Assembly: GCF_001039355.2 (NCBI RefSeq)
Contig: NW_019775437.1
Span: 158,141 to 222,140 of the forward strand
DNA from: Lingula anatina
Taxonomy: Eukaryota; Brachiopoda; Lingulata; Lingulida; Lingulidae
Direction of reading: 5' to 3'
Length of the DNA stretch: 64,000 nucleotides
Shown in pieces: positions 24,701 to 37,700 of the stretch (positions are counted from its first letter, which is position 1; each line of letters begins with the position of its first letter). The notes beneath the pieces were generated by a model. The model was not told the origin of the DNA and did no database searches. It saw nothing but the letters and a program-made list of their open reading frames with translations. The position numbers and the translations under genes are program-made.

Positions 24701-26146
24701 ACTCTTCCAGAATTATTTCTCTTATTACAAGACAATTTGCAAAATACCATGGCTCGTTATAGCAACAAATTAAATTAATAATCTTCCATTCAAAACCACA
24801 ATAAATACCATTGTGGCCACAACAAGTACCATGGGGGTTAGCAAATTGAAGAATATCTCACTACATCAACAGTACACATTATCAACTTGATGTAGTCTTT
24901 TTTTTTGTCTTAACAGTTTCACCTGCCCCCCCTCCCCCCCCAAAAAAAAAAAAAAAACATCTAGCAAATGGCAAGGAATTATTTAATTATTTTGGCAAGG
25001 CAGGTTTATTTATCATACACATCTGAAAACATAGAACAATCAAAATACAATTGATTGTTTTGACATTTGATCCAATTTGTGGGGTCAACATTGTATAACA
25101 TGGGGTAGTGAAAACACAGTCAAACCATGTCTGCCTTTAATATCAGAAAAACAGAGAAAAAATTACCAAACGCAATTCAAGTTCTCTATCAACACCATCT
25201 ACAGATTCAGGCAAGAAAAACATCAGAAGTCAAAATTATGTTAGTGTGTGTATTTATGTTGAGTAATCCAATTGTGTCAAGTAATTGTTTAGGCACTGTG
25301 TGAGAAGTCCGGTTAGTGTTATACTGGGTAAAAAGTCATGATGCAGGACTTATATTTTTTGGTTATGATACAAATTGTACACAGTGTTTAATAGATCTTT
25401 GAAATAAGTTTGTAATAGATTTCCACAGTTATTGTATTACAGACAACAAATATTTCCAATTAAATGTACATAAATAAATAAATAAATAAATAAATATGAA
25501 TATTAAAGGGGCTTAATATTCTCACAATCTTTAAATGAAGAATAATCTAAGTATTAAGGATGATGAACCCAACAATATATTACAAAAAAATGAGTTTTTT
25601 TTTGTGTATATGGACATGATGCTAGGTTGAATTTTCAATGAAAAGCCTGTCTGGAGATTACCAGAAAGGGGGGGGGGGGGGGGAGATGGGATGGGGGGCA
25701 GATATGTAAACGTAGGCCAGACAAAATGGTTACAGAGGGGTGAACCTCTGTAAGCAGGGTCCTTATGCGCGATTTAGGTTTGGGTTTTAATATATGACAT
25801 TTAACAAAACATAGCAGCTAAATTTTAGGGTTAGTCAACTAAGGGGAGAGGGGATATGCTGGTTATCTGATTTTAGCAGCCTATGCCAAGCCCCAAAACA
25901 GTCAAATTTTAGTGAAACAGTCCCCTGGGTATTGGAAGAAAATGAGGTCATGTTCTTTAGCCAATTTACAACATATCTAGATTCATGTTTAATCTTATTA
26001 TGTTCAGTATTTTGAAGATTCTTCCCTCCAAGCATTACTTTAAACTTAAGTTTTTTTTAACAAATCTACCATCTTACAATCTATGAAAATTTTAACCCTG
26101 AGATATTGAATATTCAAATATGTTTCTCTTCTCACATGCAGTAAAA

Positions 26147-26189
<43 letters not shown>

Positions 26190-29100
26190 ATACAAATTAA
26201 ATCATAAAGGCAATGTTATATACAGGTACTGTATCAGGAGCTGGTGTGGATGAAATGTCAGCCCCCCCCAATATCCCCATGTTATTGGAGAAGGCATTAA
26301 GTAGCACCAGTCTCTAATAATATCAAATGAGCAAAAATATGATTCTTTTTTGGTATTTCAAAACACATGGTAACTATTCATTCCATTAAACCTACTCTGT
26401 ATCAATGGTTTAAAATGTTGTGTCATAAACAGGGATGTGATATAATAATGGTTTAAAATGTTTTGTCATAAACAGGGATGTGATATAATAAAATATTATT
26501 TTATGTGTTCTTCATAAATTAAGGACTGTACATATTCATAGGTTGCACTTGTAATCTATCAGCCAATATATAACAACATAAAAAGCACACACTGCACATC
26601 GGACCTTTATATAACAAATCATCAATTATCCTTGAAATTTCAGCAATTATTCCTTTACTATTAAGGTATACCCTTTCCAAAACAACCGAGAAAATAATGA
26701 ATTATAAGCAAATGTAGTTTCAAGTATGAAATTTGATTTTTATCATCAAAAGTTCAACTTATCAATCTCTGTCATCATAACAAGAGACAAAAAAAAAAAA
26801 AAAAAAAAAACTACATTCTTTAAACGGTTTCAGATAGGGTATTCCTTGGTGATGCAGGTATAGAGTTGTTGAAAATTTCTATAAATTGCCTTTCCTTTGC
26901 TCATATGTAAAAATCAAACAGGCACTATAACTGTCTTTAAAACACTCCCAAGCATTTGGCTACAGCTTGTTTTTATGGTAGAAGCATGCAACAATTAACA
27001 GCAATCCTTCATGTAGTGCATTGTTGTGTATTTAGAGTCTCAGTCAGAGAGAATATGGGCAATTTGTTACAATTAAAGTACTAATTAAACTGCATGTAAT
27101 ATTGCAACCGCTTTAAATTAATCAGTATTTTTAATTCCACTGCTTGTAACTTTTTTTCCACTCACTTCATGTCTGCCATCAAAAATATATATACACTATA
27201 TTTACATGTGGATTTTTTTCAATGTGCACGAAAAATTAAAACAGATTAAAACTATTAAATACCATATAATGTTATTAATTGGCAAATCATTGTTAAGATT
27301 ATGAGTCAACCTGTGATCTATCAATGATTGCCTTTGATGTAAAATCCCAAATGCTAAGTTTGTATTATAAATCCACAATGGGGGAGTTGTCATCGGTTTT
27401 CAGCAGAAGTTTTTGGGATTTTCCATTATGTGCATAGTTATTATTACTTGACTCGGCTGTCTCGCCTGGTCTGTTTTTTAAGGGAAGCAATGCCATGGTG
27501 ACTCCATTTGCTGTGCGTTCTTCACTAAAAGGGCACTCTGTGTATGTTGTATGACCTTGACTTTGCCACTGTCTTGTGCTCGTAGACGACATGTTACTTT
27601 CTCTGCGATGTGTTCGCATGGTGCTGTCCGCATGCGACAGTGCGCACAAAGTCTCCTTGTCAATACAAGGCCTGAAGAAAGTTGTCAGTAACTCTCTGCG
27701 GAACTTCTTGCCAAAGAAGTAATATGGAACAATGTTGATGGCGGAATTTAATGCCACCAAAAAATTCCCCACCTCATTATAAATAAATACCGCTGTTGAA
27801 AAAGAAGCATTAATATCAAAGGCCCAGATTTCTCTTGCTATCAAGGCTGGCACTTGGCATATGAAAAATACCATAACCACACCTATCAGCATTACTGTAG
27901 TATTGTTTTGGTATTTTTCCTGTGGATTGAGCTCTCGGGCAAGTTTTCGAGATTGTCGAACAGCGTGGATAAGAAAAGCGTTCAAAACAGCCAATGCCAA
28001 GAATGGAACTCCGCAGACAAACACAAGGTAAAGCCATGAGTGGACAATCTCTCGGAAAACGTAATCATTTCCCAGTTTAGTTAACTGGTACACAGTTTTT
28101 GTTCCCAAAAACTCAATTTCATTTGTCTCATATTCGAAGAATCTCACCAGATTGAAAAGTACTCCTAGCACAGAAATTCCACACACAACCTTCCTTGCTC
28201 TTGATTTTGAGCAATATTTCTCAGCTTTAAATGGATGGCAAATCATTATGTACCGATCTACAGTAAAAGCTAATGTCAGCCATACCGAAGTCACTTGAAA
28301 CATAATAGCAAGTGGGTGCACATAAGGGAACAGGTACGCATAGTATACACTATAACTTGGCCCATAAAATTCTCGCTCCCTTTCTGGGATTTTTGTATCC
28401 TTTGAGAACAAGATCATGGTCATAAGTAACACCAAGGCGTCACAGGCCGACAAAGCAGCCAAGTACGTATATGTTGATGATTTCATGCTTTTTCGGGTTA
28501 GCACAATGGCAGACATTATGTTTGCAATGATCCCGAGGACACAAACAATCATCCCGCAGACGCCTAATAAGTAGAATGTCACAAGAGCATGTGTGAATTG
28601 TATTTCACTGTCTTCCGCGTATGGAGGTACCGACCAGTTCTTCCAATAATTGTTATCAATCAGGCCAAAGGTCATGTTTTTTTCTTCTAAAAGTGTCATG
28701 TAGTCGGTATTGTCATCTGGGATTTGTGTGCTAGTTAGCCCATACTTCTGTTCAAAAATGCGCAAAATAAAATCATCTGCTGTTGTTCCCATTCTGTTGA
28801 TGAAGAAAATCTTCCAAATAAAAGAGAATTTAAAACACTGTTCCTGTTGATGATTTTTTCCCTTTTATAAAGGATTTTAAATGAGCAAAATGTACTGCTG
28901 ATTTCTTTCCTAAAATGCCCTCTAGGTCAAGTCTTCTTTGACTGTGTCATCAGGTGTACTAGTTCCAGCAAGTTAAAGGGAGTATGGCAAACTAAATGGA
29001 ATCCACAACCTCACTGAATCCTCAAATGAAAACACAGCTGATCAATTGGTGGAAGCATCTTCAGATTCTGATTACCCAAAAGCCCTATCAGTGTGTATAT

Positions 29101-32100
29101 AAACTGTACTTATTAGTAGAAATTGGGAAGTTGATCAGCTTTGAATTCGAATGTATAAGAACCATCCTTCTGACGTAGTCTACAACACTAGGAATGGACA
29201 GTTTGTTTTTCTTGCAATTTACCTGCATGCAGTCGGTGTTGTCAGCTTAAAACTTACATAATAACGCTGGGCGATCTCTTGGAAAATAGCCCACAAAATG
29301 ATACATGAAATCAATGGCAATGTCAACACCTTTGATCAGTTAACATAAACTGAGCCAACTGTTTTCAATGTACGTTTCTTCCTGTGCAGAATCTTCAACA
29401 GGCAAGATGGATGGTCAGAGATCGATAGTTCTCTTATCAAAGTGTCCTTTTGCGGTCAATCTTGATGAGGTCAATCGTTCCAGAAGAAAAAAAGATAACC
29501 AGCTTCAGCAATGTTTTCTCAGTAAAGATCTCTCTTGATCATTTTGGTTGCTGAAGTTGCCAAAAAAGTTGTGAATATTAATCTTTATGGTCTTTGTCCT
29601 ACCAACTTCTTTTAAATGTTGAAGACAGAAATGACAGATTGGTCTCAATGAATGAAGATGTACTTTACAATTAAATTTTTCTCAGTCTTGTGGAATATGT
29701 TTCTGTTCAATGTACTGAACTGTTCATCTGTTGTCAACCTTTCCAATATCACTGGTGTCCCGAGGATGAAATTAATCATCAGACGCTCAATTTGTCTTCA
29801 CTTCATGAAAACCCACTTCCAATCGTCACTTTCTGCTGAAATTGTTTTCAATCTGTTTTCCTGGCTGTTTGGGTCAGTGCGACCTCTTAGTTATCATTCC
29901 TAAAAAATTAAAAAAAGAAAATGATTAATAGAAATAATATGGTACAATATCTAAATAAACGAAGCACATTCTAAATCAGCATTATTATTGAACTTCATCA
30001 TGTGTCTCTTCCCAATTAACTAAGGTAAATGGGAAAGCAGGGACATGATAGTTGTCAAGGGAACGCCTTGATAAAATACAAAAGATCTGACACATCTGTA
30101 CTTGTATGTCTACACAACCCTGTCTATAGTCATCCGAGTTAAATATTTCTTCAGGACGACCTCTGTGACCTTGAAATCTAGGTGATTAAATAAAAAGTGA
30201 ATGAAATGTACGCTATAATTCATTACAAAAACCAAAGAGACTTGAAAAATAAAACCCATTATATTTATTTGTGATATAAAGTTGCACGACCAATCTACAA
30301 ATTAGACCCGTTTCACCATTTGCTCAAGCTATCACATTTTAATATGAGAATGTGAATCACTTCTGGTTTCCAAAATAACAGATGGATGTTGGACATGTGT
30401 ATAATAATACTGACAAAGTTTTTTTTTCCTAAACAACATGATTCAAAATCTAATTGGTCAAGTGCATGAGTAACGTAAATGTACCTGTCAAACACCGCCA
30501 ATCAAGCACTTCTGTAACCAGCATTGAAAACTTTATAAATGTATCTGCACTCATTTTGTACCAGGCAAAATCATGAACACAATTGGGTTATAACCTTTGT
30601 ACACTTTGATCTACAGTGCAAAATTAAGATTTTTTTGTCATTTCACAAGTTCGGCATTTCTATACAGCCGATATTAGAGCGTTGATGTAAAGTGACACAT
30701 AATGACAGAAATAACTTATTGGCATTAGCACTGACAAACTCATTACTTCAGATGTTTTTGACATGGATCTGGTAAAACCAACCAAAAGGACAAGCAGTCT
30801 TCGAACATATATAAAAAATCAATGTTTCACTCCATGAGCTATTAAGACCAAGTCCATCACTGTTTTCCATAACATATTCAGACTAAGTCATCATGAGTTA
30901 GTATTTATAATCCCTAGTTAGCACAATCAATGGATGAGAAGATAAGTTATCTAAGGGATAGCAAAGTTTCATGTCTCAATGTTTATATGCATTTCAACAT
31001 TAATAAATGCATGATTAAAATTCCAAACAAATGGTTTACTTCTTGAAGTCAGTGTAGAGATGGCTTTTGATAAAACGGAGCTGAATGCAGCCTTCATTCC
31101 TTTAACTGAAGGAACACACATACAAGTAATAGGTCTATTTGAAGGCAAAAAGAAGGCGAATTCGGCTTTTGTGATTTTCTGAAGCCATTAACCAAATTCA
31201 TTTCCTCAGATCAACTAATAAGTTTGAAGATCTGTTCACTTTTGTTTCCATAACATTAGACGCCCAGGAGGAGATTTTTTCCATCAAGTGAGAACGTCAT
31301 TGTGGCAAAACTTTATTTTCAATCACTTACACATTTTCTTTCTGTCTGAAGACCCTAAATTACCTGTCAGATATGCCATGTAAAACATGTCCGTTTCTGT
31401 AACAGTAATTTGTATAAGCTACTTATGACAGAACAGTACAGATATACTGCGTGTACCAGCTTATTCCTTTCTACACTGTCGTCAGACCTTAAATAATAAT
31501 CTTGTCACTTCAATTTGGCATTTCCTTGGCATAAGCCAAGTCCTTTCAAGAGAATTTCACAAATCCAATTTACCAAACAGACAAGTAATCACCCATCATT
31601 TTGGCATGTACAAGACTACACATATTTTCTTTAGGTCTCCCTTGACAAATTAAGAACAGTGTGAGATTTATAGCCCCATGCACACTGTCTTTTTATAACT
31701 TCTCCCATGTTGTGTCTGTATTTAACAGTAACTAATAGTTATACCCATCAAACAGCCTTGCTCCTCCCACCATATGAAATCTTTTGCCCTTTTCATGAAT
31801 TAATTTTAGACCAAAAGTTCTTTTTCACAAGTCAACTGGTCACTCTCACTGCATGACCACTGATTCTTCCCACCTATGACCATTGGTCACTACAACCTCT
31901 GACCATAGGTCATTCCCACCACTGATCATTGGTCCCTCTGAGCACTGGTCCCTTTTCCATCTGATCACTGGTCCCTCTCTCTCTCTGACCACTGGCTACT
32001 CCCACCTGTGACCACTGGTCCCTCCTACATCTGACCACTGGTCACTTCCACCTCTGGTCACTGCCCCCTCCCCCCTCTGACCACTGGTCATTCCCACCAA

Positions 32101-34660
32101 AAAGCTTCAGACAACTGCTAGTTCAAATCAAAATTAACTAGTTCACTACAGATATTGGAGAATGATTTTAAAAGACCACTAAAAGGTGTAGCCGGGGGGG
32201 GGGGGGGTCAGGAATGTAGCTATCTTCTTAACTGAGCAAGATATGTCACACATGTTGCTATCAATAAAAAGTTTATATCAATAGCTATTCATTCATATCA
32301 TTATTTTAATGCGTCATAGTTACATGAGATATAAAGCTTCATATGTTTTCTCAGAAAAAGATTAAGACCAGTGTCAAAACTAATTAGAACCTCCAACCCA
32401 TGAAAGCTTGCACTTATTCATTAGATCTAAGCTTTGTCATATAGAATGTACCTTGGATTTCTTTAATACCAGCTATTTTTTTAACTAAGAGTGGTTCAGT
32501 CATGGTAGGGGGTATGGTTGAGGATGTAATTAATGTTAGTATATTGGGATATCATTAACACATATCAAGAGCTTAATTTAACACATGTAATTTAACACAT
32601 CAAGAATTTGAAAGACATTTCTGTTAATGCCAAATGCGGGCTAACAAACTAATAAGCTATCTAACATGCATAGTGTAGTGTACTTTTGCTACATGTTAAG
32701 GGTATAAAGATAAGACTAAGAAAACCTTTTCAGTATTACATAATCCTTTCATAACCATTACATAATTAAATAATGTTATGAAATGAATTGATGTTGAAAT
32801 AATGGTATACCTTGGTTGATTAAGAAGATATAGCCATGTTCATGTTACTTCCCTGTCTACGCCATTAAATCTTCCAAAATCTGATTGGAGTCAAACTTTT
32901 AAAAATCTTATTTTCCTTTACCTAATCCAATACCAAGTCTATCAGTCAATTGCTGCAAGTAAGTAGCTGACATCATGGACTGATAAAAATAAAAATAATA
33001 TTGAAAATAAGAAGAAAAAAGAAGAAGACCATGAAGAAGAAGAAGCAGCAGCAGCAGAAGCATTATCTGAAGAAACTATTAGCACAATGCTTCTTACCTT
33101 ACTTTCTCAGTGTTACAAGACCAAACCCATGACTGTACAATTGCAATATAAATTATTGCAAGGCCATCACAATGATCAAAAATTCAAAAGACAGCCATGT
33201 GACTGAACTCACATCACCCCTATCCCAGACTGGCCAGGTAGGATTTCAAAAGAACCTCTAAAGGCCGCAATAACAATACTATAATGACACCTTTGGCATA
33301 TGTGTAGGCCCTCATTATAAGGAAAGTAACCCATACTTCTACCAAGAGTAAGTGATTTCTTAATCTTATTAGCTCTATACATCTTAGTTTGTCAAACGAT
33401 GAATGACACATAATTATGGACTCAAATCCTATTTCACATTCACACAAACCATGATTAACAAGTCGAGTAATGTCTTTGGAAAGGAAGTGAAAATTGTCCC
33501 CTTGTTCTCAGCTTAATTGCAGTCCATAGCTACTGTTATAGATACATATAAAAATTTTTTCTTTTCTATGGTGACAATATGACATCAATTTTCAGCACAT
33601 TCAATAAATATCAAATACCTTTACCTCCCTGAGACAAATCTAAGGGACAATTCCCACAGATATTTGGATCGATCTATCTCCCTGGGGAGTCTCACTAAAT
33701 TGCTGTCAACTTGGCTGGCTTAAATGTCTGTCACACCTAGTGAAGCTGTTAGGGGGTAATTATCTTTACCCCCTAGCTGATTTGGTAGGCTGTGACAGAC
33801 ATTAAAGCTGGTTAGTTGATAACAACTTAGTGAGACTCCCCAGGGAGTTAGATTGATACAGATGGATCGATCTATGTATGGGAACCCAGTCTAAAACTCT
33901 ATGTCACAAGGATTTCTACTATCTAAGAGAAAAACCTTGGTCATTCGAGATGGGACTTATAGTATGACCAACACCTCACCCAATCAATAAGATCCATGGA
34001 CTAACAGATCCGCCAATCCACTTGAAAGTTTGCCACATAATCCCCTAACAGACACTAAAAATATTTTCCACTGGGATTACACAACAAGCATTCAAGTGGG
34101 TCAGCCATATTTGATCTACAGATCGACTTTAGTTGTGAATGCCACTTTAATTTATAGATCATACTCCCTTGTTTAGTCTTCTACAGGAGACACAAACACA
34201 TTCTCATCAGAAGCAACCACATACTGACACATTTCAACAGCAACCACTGACGGACACATTGTTTTCAAAACAATCGGCAGACAACACATATATATCATGT
34301 TTTCAAAACATTTTATGTGTCATCATGATATTCATTTCTGTATTCAGACATCGAGAGCATTCCTGTGTCTGATCATGCAATATCAACACATAAGCAAAAA
34401 CACTTTTGGAAATGTTGTATTTGAGTTGATGATATGTCTATATAAATCACTACAATGCTTCATATATTTTTTTTAAAGAAATTCTTTTAAAGTCACTTTT
34501 TAAAATGATTTAATGACCATGGTACTATTCACCTGGCATCTTTCAGTTTTTGAGTTGACCATAAATGTGTGCTTTTTAAGTGTTTGATGAATCCAAGGAT
34601 TAAGTCTGAGATGGTGAGATTGAGTCAAATAATAATAATAATAATAAGTGTGCTGTCAAG

Positions 34661-34721
<61 letters not shown>

Positions 34722-37700
34722 GTGTGCTGTCAAGAGAAAAAAAAAAATTTTTCATCTTATACTGGATAAACATTGATCATCTCAAATATGTTTTCCAAAC
34801 AAGATTACGTGACAACTGGCATGATTTAGACATCAGCAAAAACAGCTTTTTATCTTACATCTGTTTTTATTTTATAATGCCAAGTTTTTAGGCAGCTGCA
34901 TGTAATAAAGGTTACATAATTGGTAAAATACGTATCATATATAATTTCAATTAGCTCATTTCAAATCTATATTATTTTTAAATGAAGTACTTTTTCTTTA
35001 CTAGTGAATCTTATTTTTTTTCCCGCAAGACACGGTCACAAAAAACATCCTAAATCTGGTCTCAAAATATGTGAATTTTTGAGATAAATGTTTCTCAATC
35101 ATATCTTGGTACAGACTGAAAACTTGATCTGGCACAATATAGTATTCTGGAATGTCAACTGGTGTCCAGCTAAACTGATAGAGTCACAATTTGTACCAGC
35201 AGACCCTAATTTTAACCATGAAATAAATGATTATGAAGAGTGAGGGCATATCCCTTGAGTGATAACAACTTCTACCAATTTTTTTTTCATGTAAACTGAC
35301 TATACCTGATAACAAGAGAAGACTGAGAATTCTGAGATAATTGTTTTTTCCTTTACATTTTCTGTGGACTTTTATTACTTATGAAAGTCACTATTTTATC
35401 TTTTTTCTTTAACCTAAATTTTACACTAATTAACATATTTGGATACAACACTCTAAAAAAAAAATACCACCATCATATCATCATTATTTGCTTTAATTAT
35501 CTCTTACATATAAAGACAACATCAAAATCTTACTTACAATTTTTCACTCTACCTCACAGGATGATTCACATGGCTAATACAACCTCTGTGTAATTTTGTT
35601 TTCACTGAAACAAATTTCAACTAGTAGGAGGGAAATCAAACAGCTCCTGTCGATTGAATAATCCAGGAACGTACCACACGCTGCCTTCTTGATCTAGGAA
35701 AATCCAATTTTAAAGGTACAACTTACCTACATGTAGAGGCCAAGTGAAAAGGGATGATTTCACAAACCTATTATCAGTGATACCCCCCAACTGACCAGAC
35801 GGAGGAATTTAACTTGCGGTATTTTTAGCAGCACAGCCTGTAACTCTGGTCTGCTTACTCTCCGTCTATATTGTTTTCAGTGCTGCCGCCTCTATTGTAC
35901 CAAGCACGCCCTAAACTTGGTGACATTTCAGCAAGACTATAATTCCAATAAATCAATGCACCGCTGATATAATGTTGTTCTATTATACACCAATAACAAG
36001 CCTTGAAAATCAGAGCTGCAAGATACTGAACCAAATGAACCCGGAGGCTACTTACATTTGCATCCATGTCATTTACATATAGAACAGTGTTTGGGGTTCG
36101 GGTTCTTTCAATCACTGCAATACACAAACAGCAGTAATGAATTATTATATAGAGCTGCACTTATTTCTGTTTGGGATCATTATTTTTTTGACATAGTAAG
36201 TGATGAACTGTCATTTTGTAGTAGATATGGGAATCATCAGGCAATCACAAAAGAATTCAAGTTACAAAAAAAAAAAAAAAAAAAAAAAAAATCTCAAATG
36301 CTGTTTTCCTCAGGTCTCATTTTTCACTTTTACTTGGTACACCTTCAAACCTGTCAATGAAAATGTCTTTAGTAATGCAAACATATTGTTAAATTGAACT
36401 ATTTTTTCTCGCAAGATGGGTAAATACAAATAATTATGAAATCAGTTTTACATGCCATTACAAGATATGTACATCATCTCACCTTCCTTAAATGGCAATC
36501 CAAACTTGTGTTATCCCATAAAAATTAATTTTAAACATAAGATACCACAAGTTCTCCACTGCAGCCACTGTGGGGCCCCATCACTACATGTATCTGTTCC
36601 CACCAGCAGAATGACACAAAACTCTAATCCTTAATTTTCTTGATGGTGCATGTACTATTATATATATTCCTTCTATATAAATAATCTAAAATCTCCAGTC
36701 ATACAATGATTGGCAACCAGCATAAAATGACAATTTAAAAAAAAAATTCAAATTCTTCCCACCTTTTCCTTCCAAGTCATTCAGTGCAAAAATTCTCAGC
36801 TTGGAGAGTTTGATCTGAAAATCTTTTCATTCTCCTTGTCTTCTTGCTGAATAATTAATAACCAGGGGCCAGTTTCATGTACGAGCTTCAGCCGGAAAAG
36901 TGGTCTTAACTTTTAAACCAAACATTTAGTCAGCTTCAGTTCAATATAAATCTACATTAGTCTACTTAAGTACGTATTGGCCTGAAAAATCACCAGTCTC
37001 TCCCTTGTTATAAAACAGGTGCAATATTTTATTTAATTGGACTACACTACTGACTTTACCTTGGTCAAAGTTGACTACAATTTCGGTCTTAAAGTTTAGA
37101 CCCATTTTCGGGCTACAGTTCTTGTGTGAAATGGGCGACAGATGTAGTCCGTCTCACAGGTGTCAGGTCAGCGCATTATTAGAAATCATGCACCACTTTT
37201 CAGTTTTTCAAATTGGCCATTGATAACGAGTGACCTTTTCCTGGGCTAACAATAAGGGCCTACTGGAACTAATCCAGACTATTTTAACCAACAAGTAATG
37301 AAGATTATGCAACAAACGCACAGCTTAAAGGTTGCGTTCTTGTATCCATTTCATCTGGTATAAACTGTTGGTATATTAAATGACTTTCCCAGCGGCTGAA
37401 ATCCCGTTGCCTTACTGTTAAAGAAAGCAGGATGGAAAATGGAATTGCGTATCATGTTACCAAACATGTAATGAAGATTATGCATCAAACACACATTTAA
37501 AGGCTGTGATCTTCACCTATTATTACAAGTTGGTAAAATAAACAATAATCATTCCCTTTGGTTGAAAATCCCACTGTTTGAAAAATCATGAATTCAAAGA
37601 AAATTGAATCTTATAGAAATTTTACACAAGAATGTTTTTGTGCTGCTAACATGTTCCTTCTTTTACTCATACGGAATGTCACTGAAATTTCCTTATTTCC

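Noticed and set aside
27478-28039. Short ORFs overlapping the GPCR in other frames and on the opposite strand
   Set aside because: Shadows of the 475-codon receptor reading.
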